64,000 nt of DNA from Geojedonia sp051814705 (GCA_051814705.1 JBPWQW010000001.1:744001-808000); one strand, 5' to 3'; counted from the stretch's first letter, positions 46,335-55,787 are shown. Program-made: numbers and translations. The notes: a model not told the origin generated them from the sequence alone.

Positions 46335-46366
46335 AAAAAAAAGTGAAGTATATAACCTCACTTTTG
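46335..46366 (-). terminator. terminator after atpC
   Basis: On the minus strand AAAAGTGA (46365-46358) pairs with TCACTTTT (46346-46339) around an 11-nt loop, continuing into an eight-T run, 26 bp beyond the atpC stop codon. Confidence 0.8.
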
Positions 46367-46391
46367 TATCGTTTATATTTTTAAAAAGATA

Positions 46392-46685
46392 TTAATCTGC
46401 CAACACAATGATTTTATTATCTTTCAATTCAATGGTTCCCGAATTGATTTTAACCGTAAGTATTTTTTTGTCATTAGAAAAGGGAACAACATCAACATGA
46501 AGTTCATCAAAATCTATTGCACTTTGGTTATGAGTCTTGATTTTAACCGTTCCTTCTTTTAAAAGCGAAACAATAGGGGCGTGATTGTTTAACATCTCGA
46601 ATTCACCCATAAGACCAGGTACAACAACCGAATCTACTTCCGAACTAAATAAGGTTGCTTCTGGTGATACTATTTCTAAATACAT
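46392..46685 (-). CDS. atpC: F1F0 ATP synthase epsilon subunit (short form)
   Basis: A 97-residue protein comprising only the N-terminal beta-sandwich domain of epsilon: MYLEIVSPEATLFSSEVDSVVVPGLMGEFEMLNNHAPIVSLLKEGTVKI. It lacks the C-terminal helical hairpin that inhibits the E. coli enzyme (139 residues). It binds the gamma stalk of F1. It follows atpD with an 81-bp gap that holds a palindrome. The other atp genes are not present in the window, as is common in Bacteroidota. Confidence 0.95.
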   Translation of the reverse strand: MYLEIVSPEATLFSSEVDSVVVPGLMGEFEMLNNHAPIVSLLKEGTVKIKTHNQSAIDFDELHVDVVPFSNDKKILTVKINSGTIELKDNKIIVLAD

Positions 46686-46729
46686 CTTTTTTAAGTCTTC
46701 AGTTAGTTGTCTTTGTCTTCAGTACTGCT

Positions 46730-46745
46730 CCCGATAACTATCGGG
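46730..46745. repeat. CCCGATAACTATCGGG palindrome between atpD and atpC
   Basis: A 7-bp perfect inverted repeat with a 2-nt AC centre (CCCGATA, TATCGGG), flanked by short CAGT/ACTG-containing sequence, in the 81-bp spacer of the two-gene operon. It resembles dispersed intergenic palindromes that I recall from flavobacterial genomes. Confidence 0.65.
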
Positions 46746-46766
46746 ACTGCAGACTGTGGACTAAAT

Positions 46767-48275
46767 TTAAGCTTCAGCCAACATTTTTTCTCCAGCTTCA
46801 ATAGCTTCTTCAATGGTTCCTTTAAGGTTAAATGCTGCTTCTGGTAAGTGATCTAATTCACCATCCATAATCATATTAAAACCTTTAATTGTTTCTTTAA
46901 TATCTACTAAAACTCCAGGGATACCGGTAAATTGTTCAGCAACATGGAAAGGTTGAGATAAGAAACGTTGTACACGTCTCGCACGTCCTACGGCTAATTT
47001 GTCATCTTCAGAAAGTTCTTCCATTCCCAAAATAGCAATAATATCTTGTAATTCTTTATAGCGTTGTAACAATTCTTTTACGCGTTGTGCACAAGCATAA
47101 TGTTCTTTTCCTAAAATATCGGCAGTTAAAATCCTTGATGTAGAATCTAATGGATCCACCGCTGGATAAATACCAAGCTCTGCAATTTTACGGGACAAAA
47201 CTGTTGTCGCATCCAAATGCGCAAAAGTTGTTGCAGGAGCGGGGTCGGTTAAATCATCCGCTGGTACGTATACCGCTTGAACAGATGTAATGGAACCTCT
47301 TTTTGTTGAAGTAATACGCTCTTGCATGGCACCCATTTCGGTTGCCAAGGTTGGCTGGTAACCAACTGCAGAAGGCATACGACCTAGTAAAGCTGATACT
47401 TCTGAGCCTGCTTGTGTAAAACGGAATATATTATCAACAAAGAACAACACATCTTTTCCTTGTCCTTCACCAGCTCCATCACGGAAAAATTCAGCAATAG
47501 TTAGGCCAGATAAAGCAACACGTGCACGGGCTCCAGGAGGTTCGTTCATTTGTCCAAACACAAAAGTAGCTTTAGAATCTTTCATGACTTTTTTATCCAC
47601 TTTGGATAAATCCCATCCACCTTCTTCCATAGAGTGCATAAAGTCATCGCCGTATTTAATAATGCCCGATTCCAACATCTCTCTTAACAAGTCATTGCCT
47701 TCACGTGTACGTTCTCCAACGCCTGCGAAAACTGAAAGGCCACCATGTCCTTTAGCAATATTATTGATCAATTCTTGGATCAAAACAGTTTTACCCACAC
47801 CAGCACCACCAAATAATCCAATTTTCCCTCCTTTTGCATAAGGCTCAATAAGGTCGATAACTTTGATACCTGTAAAGAGTACTTCTGTAGAAGTGGATAA
47901 GTCTTCAAATTTTGGGGCTTCACGGTGAATTGGCAAACCAGAGTTACCTGCTTTTGGCAAATCTCCCATTCCATCAATAGCATCTCCAATAACATTAAAC
48001 AAACGCCCGTAAATATCTTCGCCAATAGGCATTTGAATTGGGGCGCCAGTTGCAACAACTTCAGTACCTCTACTTAAGCCATCGGATGAATCCATTGCGA
48101 TAGTTCGAACAGAATCTTCACCAATGTGTGATTGAACTTCTAGCACAAGAATGGAACCGTCTGGTCTTTTGATTTCTAATGAATCATAAATTTTTGGGAG
48201 TACATCACCAGAGCCGAATTCCACATCGATTACTGGGCCTACTATTTGAGCAACTTTACCTGTAACTTTTGACAT
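46767..48275 (-). CDS. atpD: F1F0 ATP synthase beta subunit
   Basis: A 502-residue catalytic subunit. The P-loop GLFGGAGVGKTVLIQELINN is near residue 155; the VFAGVGERTREGNDLL, LFFVDNIFRFTQAGSEVSALLGRMPSAVGYQPTLATEMG and PADDLTDPAPATTFAHLDATTVLSR blocks are characteristic. It makes ATP in the F1 head. Transcribed ahead of atpC. A -7 element of the type TATCTTTG lies about 60 bp upstream, so the pair has its own promoter. Confidence 0.98.
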   Translation of the reverse strand: MSKVTGKVAQIVGPVIDVEFGSGDVLPKIYDSLEIKRPDGSILVLEVQSHIGEDSVRTIAMDSSDGLSRGTEVVATGAPIQMPIGEDIYGRLFNVIGDAIDGMGDLPKAGNSGLPIHREAPKFEDLSTSTEVLFTGIKVIDLIEPYAKGGKIGLFGGAGVGKTVLIQELINNIAKGHGGLSVFAGVGERTREGNDLLREMLESGIIKYGDDFMHSMEEGGWDLSKVDKKVMKDSKATFVFGQMNEPPGARARVALSGLTIAEFFRDGAGEGQGKDVLFFVDNIFRFTQAGSEVSALLGRMPSAVGYQPTLATEMGAMQERITSTKRGSITSVQAVYVPADDLTDPAPATTFAHLDATTVLSRKIAELGIYPAVDPLDSTSRILTADILGKEHYACAQRVKELLQRYKELQDIIAILGMEELSEDDKLAVGRARRVQRFLSQPFHVAEQFTGIPGVLVDIKETIKGFNMIMDGELDHLPEAAFNLKGTIEEAIEAGEKMLAEA

Positions 48276-48335
48276 TACTTATGTGTTTAATATTTAGATA
48301 TTTTAATAATGGAAAACATTACTTTTTTCGCGCTG

Positions 48336-48343
48336 CAAAGATA
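48336..48343 (-). promoter_or_regulatory. candidate atpD -7 element
   Basis: On the minus strand TATCTTTG matches TAnnTTTG, 60 bp upstream of the atpD start codon. Confidence 0.5.
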
Positions 48344-48389
48344 TATTTTTTAATTTAAAAGAGAAGCCATTTTCAACTTTTTTAAACAC

Positions 48390-48423
48390 AAAAAAACACC
48401 TTCAATTAGAAGGTGCTTTTTTT
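48390..48423 (-). terminator. terminator after the TonB receptor gene
   Basis: CACCTTC (48397-48403) and GAAGGTG (48409-48415) with an AATTA loop, flanked by A-run and T-run, lies just beyond the receptor stop codon. It separates that gene from atpD. Confidence 0.85.
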
Positions 48424-48439
48424 ATGAAATAGTTTATGA

Positions 48440-51178
48440 TTAATTATTGATTGTCCATGAGACAAAATATTGAGATCCTATGAATGGACCACCAATTGCA
48501 CTTTGAAATTCTTTACCACCTAAATTGGTTCCACCTATTTTAAAAATAGATTTAAGAGAAGGTACAGAATAGTTTATTTGTGCATCGACCACAGTTCTTG
48601 CAGGCATTACGGCATTTGCAATACTAGCTTGCCATAAATACTTGTCGCTCCAACGTAAATTCACGTTAAACCCAAAATTTTCGATTAGGTTCTCATTGCC
48701 AAAAGACACTTTTACTTTATGATCTGGGGTATTAAACCCAGCACTAAAATCAGGGTCTGTTGACTGATCAAAATCTAAATGAGCATAGGTGTAGTTAAAG
48801 CCTAAATTATAAGTCCTTGCTATTTTGGTTGACAATCCAATTACTGCACCATAAGAATTAATATCAGCATTTGAATTAGTTTTAACTTGGAAAACCTGAG
48901 CATTACCAGATGCAACAGCAAGCACTCCTGTCATGTCTGTAACAGACCCGTTTTTTGGTGTCACTACAAGTTTTTCAGCTAAAAAGTCATTATACATATT
49001 GTAGTACACATTAAGATCCGTTGTAAAAGGCCCTAATTTGCCACGGTATCCGAGGTCTAAGGACGAAACTTGTTCTTGTTTTACCAAGGGGGTTATTCCA
49101 GTACCATTAACAGGTCTCAGTACACTTGGGTCTCCAGTTGCTTGAAGAGCCATAACAGAGGCTAAAGTATAAGAATTGAAATAGACATCTCTACCTGTAA
49201 GTGTTGTCCCAGGTAAATCTCTATCTAAGTTTTCTGGAGCTCCACCAACTAATATAGCTCTACCAACATTAAATCCAATAAACAACGATTGGGTGTCTGG
49301 GTTTCTAAACCCAGTTTGGAAAGAAGCTCTAAAGTTATGTTGTCTGTTTTCACCTGCGGCGTATCCTACAGAGATTCTTGGCGAATAGCTAGCGTCAAAA
49401 AACTCATTTTTATCGTAACGCACAGAAGCTGTAAGCTTTAAGCGGTCATCACTAAGTTTTTTTATAGCTTGAATATAGGCACCGTATTCATCATAATCAA
49501 TAGGGCCGTCATAGTCTGTAAAGATCGTTCCGCTAGAATTTAATGAGTACTGTCTAAACGAACCACCTATTTGTAAATCAACTTGATTATTTAATAAACT
49601 AGCAAAATTATAATTTCCTTCGCCTACATACATTTTGGTATTATCAAGGAGTCTTGAACCTGTTTCGACGTTTGGATCTGAAGTAACTTTATTAAATAAA
49701 GCTTTAAATTGAGGCGTACCTGGTTGCGGAGTTATTGCATCAGCTGCTACTCTAGCCGCAGCATGGGCCTGCTCTGGATTTAATCCACCAAAGAATAGGC
49801 CTCCTAAATAATTTTGGGCATATAAACCAAACCACTGTGTTGCGCCAACTTTATTCATATTAATACCTGTAAAACGCATATCATAAGAATTACCGGCGGA
49901 TTCTCCAGTGGTATATCCTCTTAAGAAAAAGTTATTACCTCTAATTTCTAATTTGTGTTGTTGTAAGGTGAAATCTTTGATTTGATATCTATTGGCACCT
50001 TGATAAATCGTGCTACCACGACCAATTTTTGATTTCCATTCAATTTCTATATCATTGGCAAAAGGGCGATAATCCAAAGTAAAATCGGCTTTTAAGCTGT
50101 TTGCATCATAATCGGTTAAATCGGATTCCTTATAACCTGTTCTGGCAACCTTACTTTTCCCTAAGGTTCCTGTCGGGGTTCCAGCAATTGCATCCCAATT
50201 CAATTCTGTTGCAACTTCGTCTCCATAGATATTTAAGGCGTCATGACCTGGGCTTGATCTAAAAGGAAGAATAGCATCGGCAGTTCCAACAGGGCCCAAA
50301 ACATATTCATTGGTATCGTTGGCATGCCAATCTGTACCTTTTAAGTAAGAAAATGAGGCTTTTGCAGCGAATTTATCACTAAACTTATAAGCTGTTCTGA
50401 TTCCGAAATCGGTAAAACTATTATCTCCACCAGCTTTTTGAGAGGTCATCCCTTGTTTATAATAAAAACTTACACCTTGATGATCAAATGGATTTTTACC
50501 ATTCATAAATAAAATACCATTAAAGGCATTAGCTCCATATAAGGCTGAAGATGCACCAGGTAATAACTCGACACTGCTCACATCCAATTCATTTAAACCT
50601 AGCATATTTCCCATTACAAAGTTTAAAGCAGGCGAGGCATTATCCATACCATCTACTAATTGAACAAATCGATTGTTTGCATAGGTAGCAAAACCACGAG
50701 TGTTTACAGAGTTAAATGTTAAACTGCCTTGATGGACATCCACTCCTTTTAAATTTTCTAAGCTTGAGTAAAAACTTGGAGAAGTTGAAAGTCTAATATC
50801 TCGTGCATCCATTCTTTCTATGGTCACTGGAGATTCCCTGACACTTTCAGGTGTTCTTGAAGCAGAAATGACTACTTCATCTAGCTTGGTTCCTTCCTCA
50901 AGTACGAAATCTAAAGTTTGTGTATTTGTGGTAACTTCTTTAGTAACACTTTGGAAACCTACGCTACTAACTTGAATAGAAAATGGAGGATTTTGATTGG
51001 TAGTTAGCGTAAAGTTCCCATCAAAATCTGATACAGTACCCGTTGAGGTACTTAGCGCAATAATGTTGGCCCCAGGTAATGGTTGACCACTGTCATCTGT
51101 CACCTTACCTGTTACTGTAGTTTGTGCAAATGATATTGTGCAACAACACAGCATAAAAATTTTAGTGATTGTTTTCAT
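48440..51178 (-). CDS. TonB-dependent receptor with carboxypeptidase-like domain
   Basis: A 912-residue SusC-like receptor: signal MKTITKIFMLCCCTISFAQ, carboxypeptidase-regulatory-like domain (about 20-95; VTGKVTDDSGQPLPGANIIALSTSTGTVSDFDGNFTL), plug (about 105-215; EVVISASRTPESVRESPVTIERMDARD and VDVHQGSLTFNSVNTRGFATYANNRFVQLVDGM), and a large barrel (ending FIGSQYFVSWTINN). No SusD-like gene is adjacent. The ligand is unknown. A 16-bp palindrome lies 70 bp upstream of the start codon, a candidate regulator site. Confidence 0.9.
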   Translation of the reverse strand: MKTITKIFMLCCCTISFAQTTVTGKVTDDSGQPLPGANIIALSTSTGTVSDFDGNFTLTTNQNPPFSIQVSSVGFQSVTKEVTTNTQTLDFVLEEGTKLDEVVISASRTPESVRESPVTIERMDARDIRLSTSPSFYSSLENLKGVDVHQGSLTFNSVNTRGFATYANNRFVQLVDGMDNASPALNFVMGNMLGLNELDVSSVELLPGASSALYGANAFNGILFMNGKNPFDHQGVSFYYKQGMTSQKAGGDNSFTDFGIRTAYKFSDKFAAKASFSYLKGTDWHANDTNEYVLGPVGTADAILPFRSSPGHDALNIYGDEVATELNWDAIAGTPTGTLGKSKVARTGYKESDLTDYDANSLKADFTLDYRPFANDIEIEWKSKIGRGSTIYQGANRYQIKDFTLQQHKLEIRGNNFFLRGYTTGESAGNSYDMRFTGINMNKVGATQWFGLYAQNYLGGLFFGGLNPEQAHAAARVAADAITPQPGTPQFKALFNKVTSDPNVETGSRLLDNTKMYVGEGNYNFASLLNNQVDLQIGGSFRQYSLNSSGTIFTDYDGPIDYDEYGAYIQAIKKLSDDRLKLTASVRYDKNEFFDASYSPRISVGYAAGENRQHNFRASFQTGFRNPDTQSLFIGFNVGRAILVGGAPENLDRDLPGTTLTGRDVYFNSYTLASVMALQATGDPSVLRPVNGTGITPLVKQEQVSSLDLGYRGKLGPFTTDLNVYYNMYNDFLAEKLVVTPKNGSVTDMTGVLAVASGNAQVFQVKTNSNADINSYGAVIGLSTKIARTYNLGFNYTYAHLDFDQSTDPDFSAGFNTPDHKVKVSFGNENLIENFGFNVNLRWSDKYLWQASIANAVMPARTVVDAQINYSVPSLKSIFKIGGTNLGGKEFQSAIGGPFIGSQYFVSWTINN

Positions 51179-51248
51179 TTTAGAGAATTAGTTTATTTTT
51201 TAAGCAATATATATAATTAAATCGGAGCGCAAAAGAAATTCATATAAA

Positions 51249-51264
51249 ACTATGCGCGCATAGT
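51249..51264. promoter_or_regulatory. perfect 16-bp palindrome upstream of the TonB receptor
   Basis: ACTATGCGCGCATAGT is a perfect inverted repeat. It lies 12 bp upstream (on the minus strand) of a TTCTTTTG sequence resembling a -7 element, so it would overlap the -33 region of that promoter. It looks like a dimeric transcription-factor site. Confidence 0.5.
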
Positions 51265-51376
51265 ATTATTTGATAAATATTCACGAATTTTATTTAATAT
51301 ATTTCAATATATAGTACTAAAAATAACAAAAAATGAAAAAATGATGGGCTTTAAAAAAGATTTGTTTTTGGATGGG

Positions 51377-53227
51377 TTACTCAACGGTTACCGATTTAGC
51401 TAAATTTCTGGGTTGATCGACGTTTCTGCCCAGCATGACGGCAATGTGGTAGGACAGTAATTGAAGCGGAATTGTCGTTAGTAGTGGAGATAAGGACTCC
51501 AAAGTATCAGGTATCTCTATAACATGGTCAGCAAGCTCCCTTACACTTTTATCACCCATAGTTACAATTCCAATAATTTTACCTTTGCGTGACTTTATTT
51601 CCTGAATATTGCTCAGCACTTTATCATATTGGCCTTTTAATGTAGCAATTACTACAATAGGCATGTTTTCATCAATTAGTGCTATTGGGCCATGTTTCAT
51701 TTCTGCTGCAGGATAGCCTTCTGCATGGATATAGGATATTTCTTTCAGTTTTAAAGCTCCCTCTAAGGCAACAGGAAAGTTGTAACCTCTGCCTAGGTAC
51801 AAAAAGTTTTTAGTGTCTTTATAAATAGAGGCGATAGTCTTTACATAGGCATCAGATTTAAGAGTGTCTTCTACCTTTTTTGGAATCAATTCCAATTCGA
51901 TTAAATGGTTTCGAAACTCAGAACTTGAAATTGTGCCCTTGGCCCTAGCAAGACGCAATGCAATTAAGGTCAGTACCGTTATTTGGGTTGTAAAAGCTTT
52001 TGTTGAGGCCACGCCAATTTCAGGCCCTGCGTGTGTATAAGCACCCGCATTAGCTTCTCTTGCAATTGATGATCCTACTACATTACAGACGCCAAACACA
52101 AAGGCCCCTTTTGATTTCGCTAATTTAATGGCGGCTAAAGTATCGGCAGTTTCTCCAGATTGGGAAATGGCTATAACAACATCATTTTCTGTGATTACCG
52201 GATTTCGATACCTAAATTCTGAAGCATACTCAACTTCTACAGGAATTCGTACCAAATCTTCAAAAATATACTCGGCTACTAAGCCTGCATGCCAAGACGT
52301 GCCGCATGCCACAATAATAATTCTGTTGGCATTGAGAAACTTTTTCATATTGTCTTCAACGCCAGCCATTTTTATTATGGCTTCATTGGATTTTAAACGC
52401 CCTCTAAAGGTATCCAAAATAGCATTGGGCTGTTCATAGATTTCTTTAAGCATAAAATGCTCATATCCCCCTTTTTCTATTTGTTCAAGATTTATTTTTA
52501 ACTCTTGCATATAGGGTTCAACAAGAGAATCATCTTTAATTTTTCTAATTTTTATGTCTTTGTCCCTTCTAATGATCGCCATCTCTTCATCTTCAAGATA
52601 AATGGCGTTTTTAGTATATTCAATAAATGGAGAAGCATCACTGGCTATAAAAAATTCATCCTCACCAATTCCTATGGCAAGGGGACTGCCAAGTTTGGCG
52701 ACAACAATTTCATTAGGTTTGGTTTTATCGAAAACAGCAATCGCGTAAGCACCCACAACTTGGTTTAATGCGATTTGAACAGCTTTACCTAATTTAATTC
52801 CAATTTCACTTCTTTTGACATCTTCAATGAGGTTTACCAACACTTCTGTATCGGTATCAGATTTAAATTGAAAGCCTCTTTTAAGAAGCTCTTTTTTTAA
52901 AGGGTCATAGTTTTCGATAATTCCGTTATGAATTATAACCAAATTACCTGAATTAGACGTGTGTGGATGTGAATTGATGTCATTAGGTATACCGTGTGTG
53001 GCCCAACGGGTGTGACCAATTCCTAGAGTTCCATTGGTGGACATTTCGCCTTTTAACTTAAGTTCAAGATCGGCTACTTTGCCCTTGGTTTTAGATAACT
53101 TAATGTTCTCCCCATCGTATAAGGCAATACCAGCACTGTCATAACCCCGGTATTCTAATCGTTTTAGTCCATTGATAATGATTGGATAAGCTTCACGATG
53201 TCCAATATACCCTACAATTCCACACAT
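51377..53227 (-). CDS. glmS: glutamine--fructose-6-phosphate aminotransferase
   Basis: A 616-residue enzyme making glucosamine-6-phosphate for cell-wall and LPS synthesis. The N-terminal glutaminase domain begins MCGIVGYIGHREAYP with the nucleophilic Cys2 exposed after Met removal; two SIS sugar-isomerase domains follow (ACGTSWHAGLVAEYIFEDL near 310 and FLYLGRGYNFPVALEGALKLKEISYIHAEGYPAAEMKHGPIALI near 480), ending LAKSVTVE. Length matches E. coli GlmS (609). It starts 6 bp after the DUF4270 gene and is cotranscribed with it and the half-synthase gene upstream. Confidence 0.98.
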   Translation of the reverse strand: MCGIVGYIGHREAYPIIINGLKRLEYRGYDSAGIALYDGENIKLSKTKGKVADLELKLKGEMSTNGTLGIGHTRWATHGIPNDINSHPHTSNSGNLVIIHNGIIENYDPLKKELLKRGFQFKSDTDTEVLVNLIEDVKRSEIGIKLGKAVQIALNQVVGAYAIAVFDKTKPNEIVVAKLGSPLAIGIGEDEFFIASDASPFIEYTKNAIYLEDEEMAIIRRDKDIKIRKIKDDSLVEPYMQELKINLEQIEKGGYEHFMLKEIYEQPNAILDTFRGRLKSNEAIIKMAGVEDNMKKFLNANRIIIVACGTSWHAGLVAEYIFEDLVRIPVEVEYASEFRYRNPVITENDVVIAISQSGETADTLAAIKLAKSKGAFVFGVCNVVGSSIAREANAGAYTHAGPEIGVASTKAFTTQITVLTLIALRLARAKGTISSSEFRNHLIELELIPKKVEDTLKSDAYVKTIASIYKDTKNFLYLGRGYNFPVALEGALKLKEISYIHAEGYPAAEMKHGPIALIDENMPIVVIATLKGQYDKVLSNIQEIKSRKGKIIGIVTMGDKSVRELADHVIEIPDTLESLSPLLTTIPLQLLSYHIAVMLGRNVDQPRNLAKSVTVE

Positions 53228-53233
53228 AGATTT

Positions 53234-54832
53234 CTAATTACTTTTAGGTTCTGTATAAAAGACTTCTAAAGAAACCTTTTTTTCTTCATTAGTGGTCTTG
53301 TTACCATAGAGAACAGTGCCACGGGGAGTTATGATGGAGCTTAAAGGGACTTTATTCGCTAAGGCATTATCTGTTAAAACGTTAAACTGTCGAGCGTTGG
53401 ATTCAATATTTACATTAGTACTCACTGCCAGCCCTAATTTAACATTAGTAGAGTCATTTAAAAGAATATTTTTTAGATGATCTGTAATTTTAATTTTATA
53501 CCGAATACCTTTTCCATTGGGTTCATTATCTACACGTTGTAGTTTGCCAAGATGAATTATCCTAGAGTTTGAAGGGTCTGTATTTGACGAAATATCAGAA
53601 AAGTAATCTAATAGCGGCCTTTTGTTTTCTAGATCATATAAATAAATGCGACCTGGTTCCTTTAAACCTTCAACCGCTGTTTGATCAACGTAAAACACAA
53701 GATTGGCTTCATTGATAAGCCATTTTCCTTTTTTGCTTTTATAGTATTCCAACTGAGGGACGTCCAAACCAGAATCTGGATCTTGAATTACACCATTAAA
53801 TAAATCAACTATAGCTATAGAGCCTTGACCTCCTTTAAGATAGAGTTTTTCATCACCATTGACTTCATCACCATCAGGTTTTATTAAACTGGGCTCAGAT
53901 ATAAAATTAACACGATTTCCGTTAAATGAAAACACGTAAGTGCCAGAAATGCGTGCACCCCCCACAGTTGTCGGGTCTTTAGTATAATACATAGTGATAT
54001 TGGCATTTGTATTTGTAAAGTTTAACAGCATGGCGTTGCCTTCCAATCCAGTTGCTTCTGCTTTGAAATAAAGCCCTCTAAAGTAATCTTTGAAATTGTT
54101 TGAGTTACTCAATTCAGGTGCGCCCTGTTTATTAATAATCTTGTTCAACCAAAAATCTGTATCTAAATTTAAACGAAGAGCAGGGGCCATTCGTGTTTCT
54201 ATTTTTCCAACAGAGTCCAAAAATTGAATTTCTTTTTCAATTGGTAAAAAATCATTGACTTCTTTAATTAAAGCGCCTTCCAATTGTGCGGGACTAATTT
54301 GGTCTATACCAGTAGAACCGTCTGAAAAATAAGATTGAGGGGAATTAATTGGTAAAGCTGGGTTAAAATCCCTTAGAAAATAATTGCTTTCAAAAATTGA
54401 AAGCTTTATAGGTGTTGAACCAAAAACGGAATCCAATTTATAAATGGTTTCTCCACTTTCTTTTAATTCCACAACTTTACTAAAATAAGGAATAGTTAAA
54501 ACAACAGAGTCTAATGCTACATGTTCTCCAAAAACAGGATTAAAAGCTGACGGAGTGATTTGTGTGACCACACTTGCTGTGGTAGTTCCATACACAGGAT
54601 CATTATAAACCCCTAAATAATTTATAGGCAAATTATTAGTTTGAATGGGATCTAGTTTTTTGTTATAAGTAGTAACATTAAACTTTAGACTGCTAGTATT
54701 AAAATGCGTTGCATTATCATTGTTAATAATGTCCGAATCTAAACTGGCAAAATCTTTATCACAGGCTATAAATGAACTTATCAATAAGCTTAAAACAGCA
54801 AAATTTTTAAGGACTGTATGTTTGTTTTTCAT
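53234..54832 (-). CDS. DUF4270 lipoprotein
   Basis: A 532-residue lipoprotein (signal VLSLLISSFIAC) of the DUF4270 family, widespread in Bacteroidota, with an N-terminal stretch CDKDFASLDSDIINNDNATHFNTSSLKFNVTTYNKKLDPIQTNNLPINYLGVYNDPVYGTTTASVVTQI that I recognise. The body is beta-rich and has no visible enzyme motif, so the role is unknown. It lies between a glycogen/starch synthase-like gene (10 bp) and glmS (6 bp), an order recurring in this lineage, which hints at a link with envelope polysaccharide. Confidence 0.9.
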   Translation of the reverse strand: MKNKHTVLKNFAVLSLLISSFIACDKDFASLDSDIINNDNATHFNTSSLKFNVTTYNKKLDPIQTNNLPINYLGVYNDPVYGTTTASVVTQITPSAFNPVFGEHVALDSVVLTIPYFSKVVELKESGETIYKLDSVFGSTPIKLSIFESNYFLRDFNPALPINSPQSYFSDGSTGIDQISPAQLEGALIKEVNDFLPIEKEIQFLDSVGKIETRMAPALRLNLDTDFWLNKIINKQGAPELSNSNNFKDYFRGLYFKAEATGLEGNAMLLNFTNTNANITMYYTKDPTTVGGARISGTYVFSFNGNRVNFISEPSLIKPDGDEVNGDEKLYLKGGQGSIAIVDLFNGVIQDPDSGLDVPQLEYYKSKKGKWLINEANLVFYVDQTAVEGLKEPGRIYLYDLENKRPLLDYFSDISSNTDPSNSRIIHLGKLQRVDNEPNGKGIRYKIKITDHLKNILLNDSTNVKLGLAVSTNVNIESNARQFNVLTDNALANKVPLSSIITPRGTVLYGNKTTNEEKKVSLEVFYTEPKSN

Positions 54833-54842
54833 TAATGTATGT

Positions 54843-55652
54843 CTAGTTTAATACTTTAGTATTGTAAAACTCTGAGTAAGGTTCAGCAAACTCTTCAAGA
54901 GGAAAATACTCTAGAACAGGCTTGTTGGAAGCTTTTAAATAGGTTTCCAATTCTTTTGGGATTTCTTCCGACCCTATAATCAATGCATCCGAAAAATCGA
55001 TGGCAACTTTCATAAGATTAATATAAGACGGTTGTTTAAGATGTTTTATAGCGTCTTCATCAATATTATCAAACCGTATTTTATTGATCATATTGATATC
55101 TAACGTCCCATCAAAGCTTTGATTGTATACAGAGGTCACAATTTTACTTTCAGTAAATAGCGGCTCGTTTTTATAGAATTCTTTTAAATAAACAGGTAAT
55201 AAAGAAGCCAACCAACCATTCACATGAATAATATCTGGAGACCAATTTAGTTTTTTAACGGTTTCTATAACTCCTTTTGCAAAAAAGATAGCTCGTTCGT
55301 CATTATCGCTATAAGGGTTGCCTTCTTCATCGGTTAAAGTGGCTTTTCTCTTAAAATAATCCTCATTGTCAATAAAATAGACTTGAATGCGTTCTTTTGG
55401 GATGGATGCTACTTTAATAATCAAGGGCATGTCTAGATCGTTAATCACCAAATTAATACCGGATAACCGGATAACTTCGTGAAGCTGGTGCCTTCTTTCA
55501 TTGATATTTCCATATCGAGGCATAAATATTCTTATTTGCCCTCCTTGCTTGTTTACCATTTTTGGCGCTTCAAATGACATTGAAGAAATCTCTGTTTCAG
55601 GTAGATATGGTACTACTTCGGACGACACATATAATATTCGCTTATCTTTCAT
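54843..55652 (-). CDS. half-size glycogen/starch synthase-like protein (GT5 N-domain)
   Basis: A 269-residue protein similar to only the N-terminal half of GT5 glycogen synthases: RILYVSSEVVPYLPETEISSMSFEAPKMV at the start, then QIRIFMPRYGNINERRHQLHEVI and SPDIIHVNGWLASLLPVYLKEFYKNEPLF. The KTGGL motif that binds ADP-glucose near the start of true synthases is replaced (PETEISS), and the second Rossmann domain is missing. It is therefore probably not a working synthase by itself. Similar short proteins are found in other flavobacteria. It is the first gene of the synthase-DUF4270-glmS operon, divergent from panC. Confidence 0.83.
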   Translation of the reverse strand: MKDKRILYVSSEVVPYLPETEISSMSFEAPKMVNKQGGQIRIFMPRYGNINERRHQLHEVIRLSGINLVINDLDMPLIIKVASIPKERIQVYFIDNEDYFKRKATLTDEEGNPYSDNDERAIFFAKGVIETVKKLNWSPDIIHVNGWLASLLPVYLKEFYKNEPLFTESKIVTSVYNQSFDGTLDINMINKIRFDNIDEDAIKHLKQPSYINLMKVAIDFSDALIIGSEEIPKELETYLKASNKPVLEYFPLEEFAEPYSEFYNTKVLN

Positions 55653-55779
55653 GCGTTTCTGTTTTATTGTATTTTAACAGTCTTAAGTAACTCGCTAGGA
55701 ATAATTTTTGACTCTTGAAATGGTTATTAAGCTTGTTTCACAAACCAGCTCGTTTGGAAAATTATAACTAAAAAACATG

Positions 55780-55787
55780 CAAAATTA
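55780..55787 (-). promoter_or_regulatory. candidate -7 element for the half-synthase operon
   Basis: On the minus strand TAATTTTG matches TAnnTTTG, 127 bp upstream of the start codon in the divergent region with panC. Tentative. Confidence 0.35.

Noticed and set aside
51377..53227. Plus-strand ORFs inside glmS as antisense genes
   Set aside because: They are shadow frames; the minus-strand protein is full-length and strongly conserved.
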